Shown one piece after another: positions 23,478-35,917 of a stretch of DNA of 64,000 nt. Under the pieces are notes generated by a model. The model was not told the DNA's origin and did no database searches. It saw only the letters and a program-made list of their open reading frames with translations. Source of the stretch: Klebsormidium nitens (taxonomy: Eukaryota > Streptophyta > Klebsormidiophyceae > Klebsormidiales > Klebsormidiaceae); assembly GCA_000708835.1 (NCBI GenBank), contig DF236967.1, positions 126,822 to 190,821 on the forward strand, in the 5' to 3' direction. A program made the position numbers and the translations under genes. Position 1 is the first letter of the stretch. Every line of letters starts with the position of its first letter.

Positions 23478-24012
23478 TGCTGATTCAGAGGCTACCCATA
23501 AACCATCGCGCAGTGCAAGCGGGCGTTGGCACAGCGGCAAGCTTCTTACGGTAGAACCTCTCTCCTTCGATCACGGATTGCGCTTCCTGCTCTCTTCGAC
23601 AGTCGCCTCGTCGGAGCTCCAGCTGTACATTGCGGCCGCACTGTTCCATCATGCAGGATCACAGTCGTGACGTCACGTTAGGAGTTGAAGGCCGTCGATA
23701 GAGAGTTGATGGAGTTGAAGGCCGTTCGATCAACATCGTGCTGCCAAGTGGCATGGTGACGTGGCGTTCAAAAGCGACGTCTGCAATAGATTCTCGTGGC
23801 GCTGATTCATCAGCTCTGAATCTTAGAGTCTGAATCTTAGACTAGTGAGGTGACCCCAGCTTCAGAAGATGACCTTTTGTAGAAGTGCTGCTTTGCGTCT
23901 TCTTTGTTGAACAAGAAAGCAGAAGTCCGCTTTGAAATTGTGATCGTGGCGCTTGCACACCCCGCGCATCCTGTGTCTGCTTCATCTGGCTCTGATCCAT
24001 CAAAGTACCGCA
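23478..24012. promoter_or_regulatory. Shared bidirectional promoter region of HSCB and MLRQ-like genes
   Basis: The 535 bp separate two ATGs that point away from each other. It contains a perfect TGACGTCA site, a direct 15-bp repeat GGAGTTGAAGGCCGT (23681-23695 and 23711-23725), a GTGACGTGGCG motif near 23757, and a small CTGAATCTTAGA repeat near 23815. Untranslated first exons of either gene may also lie here. Confidence 0.5.
23668..23675. promoter_or_regulatory. TGACGTCA palindrome (bZIP/TGA-type core)
   Basis: A perfect TGACGTCA octamer lies in the HSCB/MLRQ intergenic region. The site class is bound by TGA/CREB-type bZIP factors. The octamer is common throughout this window, also in exons, so its regulatory role is only a possibility. 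Confidence 0.35.
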
Positions 24013-25432
24013 ATGGCTACTCAAGATGCAGGCACTGCTACGTCGCACCACAAACCCACAAACATTGCAAAGGATACTCCGCATCCTGAGCTAAAGGAGC
24101 ACGGCAAGTCGCCTGGGAGCTTTCTGCATCAGCGGGGCCATGCAACAGGGTTCAACAGGTATTTCAGTGCCAGGGTAAGCGTCAAAGGGCTCCCCATCTT
24201 CGATGAAACGTTTTGCAGTTTCTATGCATGCACTGCAGGTGCTGTCCCTTTCAGGAACCTCCTATCCATTTTTCCTCTGCTGAGCTCCGTCAAGTTCGAA
24301 TGCAAAGTGGAAGACACTCTGGCACATTAGCTGCTTCTGATCTACTCCATCTGGAATGCTGATTGTTGAAAGTCTTAATGGGTTGGCCACGCTGTGTAGG
24401 ATAGAGGAGCATAAGAGCTTCAGGAACATCGCAAAGCTTGAGAAGGAAATGAACATCATGTTTCTGATTTCCCATTTTTGATCTGCAGTTGCTGCCTATG
24501 TATCCCATGATAGCTGCTGTGGGGCTGGGAATAGGCTTGGCAGGGTACACGATGTATCATGCTCTCATTGTGAGCCCTGAAGTACAGTAAGTCACATCCT
24601 CTTTGGTGACGCTTTGATTTGGTGCTTGGCGGGTCATTCAGAGTTGTGGTCCTATCGCAGACCCCATTTTCCATTGTAGCCATTCCTGTGAGCCATAGAT
24701 TGAGTGGACAGTTGAAAGCTTGTGAGTTTGAGTTTTAGGGGAGTCGCCAAGCATTATTCGAATTTTCAGACACAGCGCTGTTGGATTTGAGTAGGTGAGC
24801 ACCATTGTTCACACCCTGGCAAAAGCAGTTGACTTCATGTCATTCTCATTCTCATTCACAGTGTTTTCAAGGACCGCCGGAGTGGTGTGCCTGAGCTGGA
24901 GGACGCTGAGGCGATGCACAAAAGGGGTGTGGCATACAAGCATGCTTATCCCTTGAGGAGCGGTGCCAAGGTATGAAAGTACTTGCCGATGTTGTAGTCA
25001 ACCAGGAATAAGGGCCCAGGAAGCTGCGAATGCCGTGCAGTTCAGTCAGCTCATTCTCTATTTTTGCGATGTGGAACGCTCAGTCTGTGTCATTGCTGTT
25101 GCAGCAGACTTTTAACCATTCCATAGATGTCATACATTTCCTTTTGAGTTCACTCATCTCATTCATTTTCCTTGATAGTTGAAGACTACAGCACGCTAAT
25201 GGATGTGACGAATTTGCAACCAAAAAGCCAGTGTTAACACATTGATTGTATGTACACGCAGGCTGACAACGCTGTGGTCCAGAACCTCCACGCTTTCAGC
25301 CTTCAGCCGCCCGTTCTGCCGGGAGATGATGCTCACCCCAGCCGTCTAGGCAACACTGACTTTGGTCCTGGGTCTAGCGCAACCAAGTCTTATGGTCCTG
25401 GAGCAGGGTCCAACCAGGCGACAAAGCACTGA
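24013..25432 (+). CDS. MLRQ (NDUFA4/B12D-like) mitochondrial inner-membrane protein
   Basis: Four exons (24013-24174, 24489-24586, 24862-24970, 25262-25432) join in phase to 179 residues. The N-terminal 54 residues are polar, with His/Lys and ending NRYFSAR. The core exon reads MYPMIAAVGLGIGLAGYTMY, a single membrane anchor, followed by SPEV-HVFKDRRSGVPELED. This pattern of an anchor, then N/SPEV, then a basic-acidic stretch is that of the plant MLRQ/B12D family, related to NDUFA4, which was first ascribed to complex I and in animals assigned to cytochrome c oxidase. The C-terminal ~57 residues (Gly/Asn/Ser-rich) extend beyond the short family core and are unfamiliar. It is divergent from HSCB, another mitochondrial gene. 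Confidence 0.75.
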
Positions 25433-27073
25433 TTTCTCACGTCAATCAGTCTGGGCATTGCTGTGCTGCCTCAGCTTGACGGTTTCGATTGTAAGCGTAG
25501 CAAGGAGGATGTATTCTAGGTGAGAGCTCATGTGCTATTAGGCGAAGTGTTGCTGGTCAAATACAGAAAGATGGAGTAGAACAATGTCCAAGTACGGCTT
25601 CGAGAATGTTGGAAGCATACGTCCAGATGCTGCCATTTTGTAACTTAGAACACTAACTGAGATCACGTCTGATGTAAATTGCGGGTCGAAGGGTTGTACA
25701 AGGTTGTACGGTCGAACTTGGTGATCTAATGTCTCTTAAGCCGAACCAGATTGCAACGATTCGACAAGGGTTCTTGCACATCTCCTCCAAGGCAGTCCAA
25801 AAAGTTTTCCAAGTACAGCCTTATTGGGGGTGTTACAGGACTTGCCTGTTGATGTGGCCCCAAGCCATTTTCCAAGATGGTCATGCCAGCAAAGCACCTC
25901 ATTGAGCGTGCATTTCACCCGACACTATAACATCGTCCACAGCTTGCACTTGCCACAGTTGGGTCGCATTGTATGAACTGGGTGTTTGGTCATGCCTGCA
26001 AAAGGATCACTGCACGGGGAAGTGCGGTGTTAAAATGTGCGTTTTGACTTGGCCGCGCGGGTCACTATACTTCAGATTACAAGCAAGGGCTGGCTGCGCC
26101 ACCCCTTAAGGCAGCCTGTGGTCCTTGTATATTGCAACATACGGGATTGAAACATGCAGCATGGCATGGGCAGCTGCAAGCCACCAAGGATTTTGATCAC
26201 AAGAGGATTCAATGATTGAGGATTCAAAACCTTGAAACAGCTATGCAGCGTATGGTACTAGCTACATGTGCATGCCGGCAGGCAGCCGCGGTGCTCCCAA
26301 AGTTCCGCAGAGCTGTTGTGCATGTATGTCAAGCTGAACACAACGTGCATCATGATGTACGCACGTGTAGCTAAAGTGACGGGCTGTGGGCCCCTGCGAA
26401 GTACTATTAGAGGGAGCGATATCGCTCCCTCTAGCTTTCAATAACGTCCGCATGATCATCTCAGCTGACCGTGGTGCACCACGGTCAGCTTCATGAAGCG
26501 CGTCAGTTAAAGATGAAGGAGAAAGATGGAACATGTTGTAGCTACGTACACTGATGTGCTCTCGTTGCTCCGCGGGAATTAGCGCATCCGCAATGACAAA
26601 AGCTTATGGAAATTAGGTCGATGCAATCAGTCGCCTCTAGCTCAATGAATAGAGGAGACACTAAAGTTCCTCAATCATTGAGATCTGGCTTCTGCAGGGC
26701 TCTTAAATCAAGCCGTTTAGCTAACATTTATGCATCATCCCTGCTAGGTCCACGTACTGAAGACGCCGGGTACGGGCCAAAGACGAAGACAACATGTGTC
26801 TGCATTGACAAAAGAATTGCGCATGCATTTGCTCGATGCGAGAGTCATTCTCTAGACGTAATGCCAAGAATATGAATGAGGAGAAGCAATTCGCCGCGTA
26901 CAATCATGCATAATGGGAGGCCTCTACACCAAGTCAGTGAAGGGCAGGGTTGGTCTGTGTTTTGTAGAGTTCCAGTAAAAGCGGTATGTTTGCAGTCAGT
27001 CAAAACCGTTTCAATCTTATATCCTTTGGACCAGCCACACAGGTGATATCGTCAATCACTTAAGCCTCATCCT
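25433..27073. other. Intergenic between convergent MLRQ and kinesin 3' ends
   Basis: The two flanking genes converge here, so this region should hold both 3' ends. I see no coding exon. Its notable content is a cluster of perfect palindromes at 26408-26499. Confidence 0.5.
26408..26499. repeat. Three consecutive perfect palindromes (26, 28 and 12 bp)
   Basis: 26408-26433 is a loopless 26-bp palindrome with left half TAGAGGGAGCGAT. 26463-26490 is a loopless 28-bp palindrome with left half AGCTGACCGTGGTG. 26488-26499 (GCTTCATGAAGC) is a 12-bp palindrome that overlaps the end of the second. All are exact. Confidence 0.9.
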
Positions 27074-30000
27074 CTAAACCCACTGCCGTCGAGCAGATTG
27101 CCGGGACGCAGCCCCAGACGGTGTGATTGCTGCCCCGGGTTGCTTCAGCCTGCTCGGAGGAGCAGGTATAGCTGAGGTGGGAACTGGGACTTGCAAGGCT
27201 TCTTCAATGGACGACGATCGGCGATGGATTGCGACTCGGCCCGGTGCAATTGGAATCGACGTGCCGGCCATAGTGAGGCGCCGGGGTGTGGGCAGTTTGG
27301 ACGCGCTTTCACTGCTGCAATGAAAACAGTGGAAGGGTGGTCAGAGTTGTTTCATGATAGAATATGAGGGTGTGAAGGAAATGGCTACCCTGGAGCGTAA
27401 ACGGTGCATAAGCTGAATAGAAGAATCTGCAGTTCCTTTCTCCGTGCATCGACCGATTGATCAGTCCACACGACCTAGAACAGAGGGATACACGAAGTCA
27501 AGATGGTGAAACCGAGATTAGTTCTTTTCCAACTCATCATCAGAAGCAGCTGATCGAAGCCGGCAGAAAGGTACTCTCAAAAGCACACGGAGGTTTTCAT
27601 TCTCACCTCAATGAGCCCATCCTCAGCCTCGACGCCCCGCTTTGCTTCTCGAACAAAGACCCCTTTCCGATCGGGGACGCGCCCCCGGGCAGCAGCGCCG
27701 GCGTGCTCCCCTCCTCATCGTTCTCCTTTTCAATCCTGGTGACGTTTCCCCGGCTCTCCCCCTTCTTCAGCCGCGAGTCCGGCCGCGCCGTTGGCAGCGG
27801 AAGATTGAAGTCCTCCGAGGACGCTCGCAGGGGGTCCTTTGCTCGGGGAGTGCGAGCGGGGGACACCGGGGGGGACTCCGAGACGGGGGCGCTGCCGACG
27901 GAGACTGTGCGTCGATGGGCAGGCTTCTCTGGGAACCCATTGCCTGGTTGAAGCAACTGGGAATCGTTTGGCTCTGGCACCGAGGCGGATTGTTCCCTGG
28001 GCTGTTGCGGCTCGCCGATTGGGTGACCCACACCTAGTTCCTCGTCACCCGAGCCTTCACTTTGCAGCACCTCCCCTGAGCTGTCGCTCTCAGACCAAGC
28101 GCCCGCCAAGGGTTCCCTCGGTTGTGCGGGATGGCCGTTCGCGGCCGGCTCGCCGCCCTCAGCTTGCCAAGACGGTGCCAAAATCTCCAAACCCTCGCTC
28201 TGAGCGAACGCTCCGGGATCCCGCTCCGCTGCCGCTGCCGCGGCCGCCGCTCTTGTCAGGATGCCGGCCGACAGCGGGGTTTCCAGGCTGTGAGACGCTG
28301 GCTTTCCGGTGTTCCGCCGGGTGAGGATCTTCCGGACCCCCGGAATTGAGGGCGGCAGGCCGCGGCTGCGAGTGAAGCGCCCGGTGGACAGTCGACCCTG
28401 CGAATCCAGAAACCGGAAGCTGTGAGCATAAGCTATGAATCTGATACGATGCTACCATCTCTTCCGGTCAGTTGACACGGCAGAGCTGTCGGTAGCAGGG
28501 AGCGTTTCACCAATCGTACCGAACGTGAGTAGTCGATACAATCGTCCATTGAGGCGCTATTCAAAAGGTCTGACCATGGCGTCGTGGTTCAAGACGGAAT
28601 GCGAGTAGCAAATCGAATGACATCAGAATACAAACCTTGCCGATCATCGAAACCAAGACAGCAACACCCTGGCCTCCTTGAGAAGCTGACCAACACTGGA
28701 CATGCACCGCTAGCAACGAGAGATCATCCTACCCACCTCGCTGGGTGCGTCCCGCTCCTCCACAATGGCGCTCATCCCCTCCCCCAGGCGCTTTACCCGG
28801 GCATTCTTCTCGGGTTCCTTCTCGGGCGACAAAGCGCGCTTGGCCAGCCCGCCCTCGCTCAAGCGGCGGTCGGGCGCGACGCGCGCGGGGGCGGCCGCGG
28901 CCGCGAGGGTGTTGGCTCGGTTGACTGCCTCCGCTTTGAGCTGCTGCAGCCGCTCAATCTCTGCCGCCTTGCGCTGCAGCTCGTCCTTTAGATTCGCGAT
29001 CTGCGGGTGCGACACGTGGCAGAAGGTCATTGGCGGTCACCAGGAGGAGCTTGCGCGGTACGAGGGCGTGAGAAAGCCCTCCCTCTTGAGAACGATTCTC
29101 GAATGTCGAAGAGCCTACACAAAAACCTGGTTCGCAAAAGTCAAGCCGGCTGACCCAAGCGGACTGTGAAGAGACATTGTCTCCGCCAATTTAACGGTAC
29201 TTTTGCAGAGGACCTTCCGTAGACGGGCTGAGTAAAAGCCAGTTGCTCAGCCCGATCTAGATACTCCTCTAAATCGGTATCTCTCCTCTGGCAGCCTCCA
29301 TATTTTGAACGGTCCACCCCACCTGCCATGTCACCGATCGGGCTGTCAACAAACATTCGACTGCTCGTCCATGATTAAACCATAATCTCTTCTCCGCAGG
29401 CTGTTGTTTTGAAACAGTCAGGCGGGTTCCCACCCTCACCTTTTCCCGCGACTCCCGCAGCTCCGCGCTCTCCGCGTTCCTGCTGGACGCCCCCAGTTCG
29501 ACGCTGGCCACGCGCTTGGCGAACGTGAGCGTGCTCACCGTCTCGTTGTACGACTCCTCGTCCGGGGACACGTGCACGAACATCAGCGTCTTGGCCTGCT
29601 TGCCTGCAAACAAAAAGGCCAAAAAGCTTCGTACTTTCGAAAAGGCTGAGCCTTTCAATGAGGACGCCGGAGTTCTAGCCGCCGCGCGGCGATGGCATTC
29701 TGGCCGTCAGCGACAGAGTTGCGAGCTTGTAATAGAGTGTTACGCCTAGGACAATGAATCTGCAGCTGCGAACGTGCTTGGACACCTCCGGCTTCCCGAT
29801 CGGAAATGTTCGGCTTCAGTTCTGACCAGACGGTGAACAACGATCTTTTTACTGTACACTTCTATCCACCGGCCGTTTCCTTCTTATCGGAACTACTAAA
29901 AGGAGAAGTGAGCTGACAAGTGGCGAGGCCTCGCCAAGAGCCGTTATTGTCTTCTTCACCCCTCACCCAGCGCGTCCTGCAGCAGCTGCGTCAACTTGCT

Positions 30001-33000
30001 GTTGCGGTAGGGCACGTGCGCGCTCTTGCTCGCGAGCGCCGCGATGACGTCACCCAGCGCGGACAGGCTCTTGTTGATGTGCTGCGCTTCGCGGAGTCGG
30101 TCCCCGGTCGCTTCGGACCGGTCCACCCGCTCGCTCCCGGCCAGGTCTACCAGGTGCAGGCAGCCGCGCAGGATGGCGCCCGAGAGCACCTCCTGGCCGT
30201 ACACGTGGACGGTCAAGACGCTGCGAAGATAAAAGTGGGGCTGGTAAGCTTGCTGATCGGGGGCTTTGGTCGTTGAGTACCTAGAGGGCCTCGATGAGAA
30301 AACGGGGTGGACCTAGATCGCAATGCACCACTGAAAACCCGTCTCACTCGCGGACCTGGTTCGTTGCGGCTTGGTAGTTTTGATGGAACCGGGGTCTCGT
30401 TTACGAGCAAAATCCACGATCGTCAGATGTGCTTGAGAGACGCGACCCAAGTGCGAGTGCAGGGATTCCGAAGTATCGACGCCAAAGTTCAAGAGCATGG
30501 CACCCTTCCAGACTGCTCAAGGAGAAAAATACTGCGGGATTCCATGTTTGCATCTAAACGTGTCCCATAGACCGCATCTCCATGCTCTGTATTGATGTAA
30601 CGGCTTTTTAGGCTGCCATTTGGGACTGCCAAAAGCTAAGCAGAGCGAGAGCTCGCCTGTGCGACCGGCTGCTGCGCTCGTTGAGCGAGGTGCACGCGAC
30701 CGCGCGGTTGCGCATGCCCAGGTCCATGAGGCGCAGGACGTCCGCGGTGGAACAGACCGGCACCTTGGTGGCGTCCGGCACGTTCAGGCCGTCCACCTGG
30801 CTGCTGTTGCGGATCTCCAGCGTGCGGAGGAAGTTCAGGTCAAGGATAAACAGAAAACCGCGACTTGAACTGTCACAAACGTTGCCTTGAACTCCTCGCT
30901 TCCGCCTTAGATACCATCCTTTTGAGCTGTGAACACCTTGCTTCCTGGACCGAAAGACAGCGACGGTGCACGTTGTTCAACCTTTGCTCTGCCTCTGCAT
31001 GCGCGAAACTCCACGACAGGACAAGCAAGCAAGCTAGAAAAGGCGACCAACAGTCCACGTGTTGTTTCTCCACTGCGCGTTCCAGCTTTGCGACCAAACT
31101 CGAGCAAAATAGAGAGGAAACAGAAACCGGCGCGTGCGTGAAGGATATGATCGTGGCCCGTTGCCGGTGCTGTCGAGCAGGTCCCGCACTTGTTCGTTGT
31201 AGATCTCGACCATCTGCACGCCCACCTCGTACCGCATCGTCTGCGCGCGCTCGCTCCCGAGACCAAACAGGTCGTTCAGCGCGCGCACATTCACGCCCCA
31301 ATCCGTCTGCGAGGGGTTGTTGGGGCCGGCCTGCGGAATAAGGCACTGCGCTTGTGGGGGACTGCTCAGTGTGGGGTCAAGATTTGAGAGCCATTGTGGT
31401 GAAGGGGTTGGAGGCCCCATTGCGTACGGAAGAGCGTGATTGCAGTGTACCTTGGTAATCATTGTTCAGCGAACGCATACTCTTCTGATTGTTGAAAGAT
31501 CAGCCAGAAATGTGTTTCAAACTTTCATGTGCAGACTTCTCAAGCGACGCGAACGGTTGACGTTGTACTTGTTGGATATTTCCGGGTGTTTTCTTGAGAT
31601 TGTGATCGCTACAAACCGTTTTGATTGGGCTGCCAAGCTTCCGAGTTCGCTGCATGACAGGGTCATCTCCCGTCCCAAGATCTAGTGGCCGATCCCAAAG
31701 GTTGGACGTATTGAGGAAATTCCGGGACTTCAACATAGTACCAGAACTTTGACTGCCTAGTGACGTCACGTTAGACGAGTTTATTTTGGTTATAACAAAC
31801 CAATATCCTCTACCAAACAAACCCCGGCTCACCATGGTAAACGTCTTCCCCGACCCAGTCTGCCCGTATGCGAAGATACACACGTTGTACCCGTCGAGCA
31901 CCGACCGGATCAGCGGGCGCGTGTCAGCAAAGATCGCCTCCTGGCTCGTCCCAGGCCCAAAGACTTTGTCGAAGGAGAAGCCGCGGCGGCTGTTGGGCTT
32001 GACGGAGCTTCCGACCATGATGTCACCATTGGGACCGGTGAACTCAACGCAGCTGGGGCGTGTGCGCTCGTGGGAGTGCAAGGGCCGCACGCGACAGTAC
32101 ACGCGGATGTTGCCTGGCGGGAGAAAGAGCCGCTACGAGTTACTTCCTTTTAAGCGGTAAGCAATTTCAAGACTACTTCGTTCTATTGGGAATGTATCTT
32201 GTGATGACTTGGTCAAGACCCCTGGGGGTCAACTGCAAGCCGAAAGGACAACATGCACGATCGGATGATTTGTCAGTGGGATTGGGGTTCTCAGGCAACC
32301 TGCAAGATGGTCATTATGTCACTTCATTCTTTGCCCCAGGGCACGAGGCTTTGAAGCAGAATGGCAGGCAAAAACAAGTCGTGGAGCAGATTAAATCTGG
32401 ATGGAAATGCCAGCGCCCGGCGTGCATCTTGGGACCAAGCAACGGGTTACGGGTTACCTAAGTTCACTGCGTTTCTAAGAAAGGCACGCCATCTTCGTAA
32501 AAGCGTTTCTTCAAGAAGAGATGCGCCAGACTCGATCACGAAAATTTCGATAATGTCTCGTCTAAGCAAGCTTCGCCCGTACCTTTGAGGTCCTGCACTT
32601 CGTTGTACAGCTTCCTGTTCTCGTCCAGCACCTTTTGGTAGCCCTGCGTCACGCGCGCCAGCTCGACCATCTGGCCCTCTGTACACCACGTAATGCCATA
32701 CGAGTTAAGTGGTGACCGACAAAAAATTGCTATTTCGTATACTACGAAGAGCGAGCCAACGATACTAAAGATTGACGATGGCTTGTAGATAAGGGGCTGA
32801 CAGGGACTCGAGCAAAGTTGATGCGGTCAGGTGGCAAGAAGGAAGCAGGATCGATTGGTAGCGTGACATCTTACCTAAGCTTCTGAGATGGTCGCGCCAG
32901 TTTTCCTCACTCCGATGCACCTCTGTCTTTGTGTCAACCAGAGCTCGTTTTAAAGCCTGCAAAGAAAGGCAAGAAAGTTGGCAAGCAGGTACATTGTACC

Positions 33001-35917
33001 AAGTACCAGAATAGACAGAAAGCAGAAGCAGAATCCGAACGGTTTGCAAAGTCGTTCCAACCATTCCTGCCAAAAGCCAAATCTACTCTATGTGCGGTTT
33101 GTTCCTTCATGAATGGGCTTCAGTCGCTGTGCCACCATTCGGATAGCTCTGCTGAGACCCCCATGCCTTACCCACAGACAGTCTAATATTCAAATTGCTG
33201 ATCATTTGTTGGTATTATAGATCGTCACACCTGAAGCTCTCCAGCCGCCCTCAGCAGCTGCATGTGCGCTCTGGCCTCTCGCTCTTGGCAGGCGGCCGAC
33301 TTGCGGGGCCCTTCTTCCTCTAGCTCTGCTATTCTCTGGTTTGCCAAGTCCAGCTCCCGACGCGTCCGTATGAGCTCCTCCTTGAACCGCCGCTTCTCGC
33401 GCGCCACGCGCATCTGCTCCTCCTGCGCCTGCTGCAGCTGCTCTGACACCACCTGGCAGGAGCGGTAGTGTTTAGTCTGCCCTGTTCGGTCTGGTGTCAA
33501 CAAAGCGGACTCAAAACAACATAGATTGGCTTGGTGCTAGTCGGTAAAATATACAGGTGGCAAAGTTTTGAACCTCCCTCAGCAACTCAGTTCCATTGGC
33601 TCACGATGGCCTACTATGTTTCTTCACGGGTGCTCTTAGGTTTTAGTCTCAAGCATTGTTCCAGATCACTTTTTGACTGGAACCGCGGCTGTGAAGAGTC
33701 CGTTCAAAATTGGTACTGCTTCAAAACAACCCCGGAAAGAAGGCAGCATTCGGTGGAAGCCTTTGGAAGGATTCTCACCAGTACCTCCTCTCCCTGCCCC
33801 TCTATCAGCGCCTCCAGCATCCTGCCCCGTGACTGGTGCATCTCGTCGCTCTTCAGTGCATCCATTAGCGCTTCCTTCAGCTGCAACCCCAAAACCAATC
33901 CATCACATCAGCAACTGTTGCACAACAAGAGATTGAAGGATGGGGATTGGAGTCAAGGGTACACGATTTGCACACCGCAGGTCGAACAGGCAGTCAGCTG
34001 GCAAACTGCTGTCAGGCCCTCGCGCTGCTTTTGGTGATGAACGAGAGGCTGAGGTTTTGGCAGCCATGCCCCTTACCTTGAGCATCTGCTCCTCCTTGAC
34101 GTACTTCAGATTGTCGAACTCCTGCTTGCACGTCTCCACAAAGATCTCCAGCCGCTGCAGCCAAGGCACACTTTGCATCACAAGTTTGAAGAGACGGGAG
34201 TTGAGCACTCCAGCCACAACTGCGAATGGGGAGACTGGGAAGAAGGAAACGGGTTGCTCGCAGGAACTCATTCCAGCACGAACACAACTTGATAGGGCAG
34301 TGCAAAATGCAGTAGCTAATGTGGAAGATGGAACCAGCCGCAGCAAACAAGTGCAAAGAACGACTCACTCTTGCAATTCCGTCAATGTCGATGCTGGTGG
34401 GGTTAGCGCTTCCGAGGACGTTTCCCACGACATCGCTGAAAGGAGAAGCGGGTGTCGCAGGCTGCACAATATCCAAAAGGTTGAGTTCATGCCTTTTTGC
34501 CGAAGGAGCGTCAAACATAGAGCGCGGGGATTGGCAAAGGAGAGTCCCTAAACTGATTGCAACGGTTGATCACTTTTGCAAACTTCATGTTTGGTTAGAG
34601 CCCAAACGCACCGTGACTTACGACTGAGATGTCCTGGGTACTCACAATTGCCTGTAGATGAGGTGCAAAGGGAGTCTTTGGCGACGGTAATGCGGCCGGA
34701 CTGGTCAGCATCCGCCGGGCCAGCCCGCTGATCTCACTGCTGGCGGTCCTGGCATGCCCTGCAAGGACAGCGTGGATTCTACTCTCAAGAGTTTGGGGAT
34801 CACAAGCATGCGTTCTTGAAGACACACGCAGGGTGAAATCAAATAAGGACTCCTGCAGCATGTATCTCCTGCTGCTGAGCAGCTATGTGCAGAAATGAAG
34901 TTGCGAGGAGTTGGCCTTCTTTGAAAAGTGGCTTGCCGTATTCACTGACCTGAGTTGGTTTCTAAATTGCTGGAGGCAGTTACATTGCCGTCCAGGACCA
35001 ATGCAGGACGGGTCTGTGTGACAAGAGGGGATAGAGCGGGCAGGGCGGGGTTCTGCCGGCGCCAGCTAGTAGGCGACAGGGTTTGCCCGCGCTGCTGCTC
35101 TGAGTACCAGAGCTCCAGGTCCAGGATAGAGTCAACGATGCGAGCTGTGCGGCTGGGTCCATAGCCCTGAAGAGGGGAGAAAACCACTGTGACGATCCTG
35201 ACCTGAACAATTGTCACTTTGAGTTCCTGTTCCACCAAAGCGCATACCTTCAGGCTGATGTGCAGGTTTTCAGGACGATGAAATGACTGCTGGTAGCATC
35301 AAACCTTGTAGCATACAGAGTGCCTCTTAAGCAATTAGCTGTGACAACCTGATATTTTTGATCTGAGGCCTTGCCTTGCTGCACAGTTATTGCTTGAAGA
35401 AATGAAAAGCTAGTTCTAAAGGCATTCAGTTGGAAAGTTCCTCTGATGACTCCAAACATGATCACATGTTCAAATTACAGCCACTGGCTTGTGCACGCAC
35501 CTTTTTCTCAAAGTCAGATGCCTCGAAGAGCTTCAGCTCGGGGTTCATGGCCTTTACCCTCCGCAGAAAGTTGCTGATATTTTCCATGCTTTGGAATGCA
35601 GCATGCGCCTCTTGGTTGGAATCTGAATCAAATTGGACCACTTTGACTGTCTCCTGATGCGATTCAGCGAGGATTTTGTTCAGCATCTGTAGGAGAAGCA
35701 CTCCATCGCTCAAGGACTCCTGAAACTGACCCTCAGACACGTCAGATGGAAGGCCCGCTCCCGACAGGTGGTTAATGAATGCAACAGCTTGCTCGCGCCG
35801 CTGTGCAAAATCTGCAGCTTTGCGAGATGCCATTCGTGCGTCGCTGCTCATGCTCGCTTTGAGCGAGTTGCGCAGCGGAGACGGACACCAGGTCCTCGTG
35901 GACTTTGTGAAGACCAT
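27074..35917 (-). CDS. KCH-type kinesin-14 (calponin-homology domain kinesin)
   Basis: Seventeen exons join in frame to 1,261 residues: 35501-35917, 34950-35166, 34622-34758, 34369-34461, 34077-34154, 33779-33880, 33231-33452, 32875-32956, 32583-32678, 31833-32113, 31149-31330, 30657-30821, 29967-30220, 29440-29603, 28737-29000, 27607-28397, 27074-27314. Exon 1 is an actin-binding calponin-homology domain, with the KCH signature [16 protein letters not shown] across junction 1. Coiled-coil segments follow. The motor is internal: [11 protein letters not shown]-loop [22 protein letters not shown], Switch [10 protein letters not shown], Switch II DLAGSE. A neck-side coiled coil and a Ser/Pro/Arg-rich tail ([11 protein letters not shown]) end the protein. 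KCH kinesins link microtubules and actin and move toward the minus end (family knowledge). A shorter start at 35851 gives 1,239 residues. Two unusual introns interrupt the motor. Confidence 0.93.
30221..30656 (-). other. GC-AG intron splitting Switch I of the kinesin
   Basis: The donor reads CACAG|GCGAGC and the acceptor CTTCGCAG|CGTCTTG. Joining them restores [15 protein letters not shown], the invariant Switch I, with correct phase. No GT donor nearby gives this product. GC-AG introns are a known minor class of U2-type introns. Confidence 0.85.
30822..31148 (-). other. U12-type AT-AC intron in the kinesin motor domain
   Basis: The intron starts ATATCCTTC, matching the minor-spliceosome 5' site ATATCCTTT, and ends CCGCAC. 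A branch-site-like TCCTTGAC lies about 18 nt before the 3' end. The splice keeps phase (exon lengths 182 and 165) and produces [19 protein letters not shown], the expected kinesin-14 sequence at this point. No GT-AG alternative restores it. Confidence 0.88.
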
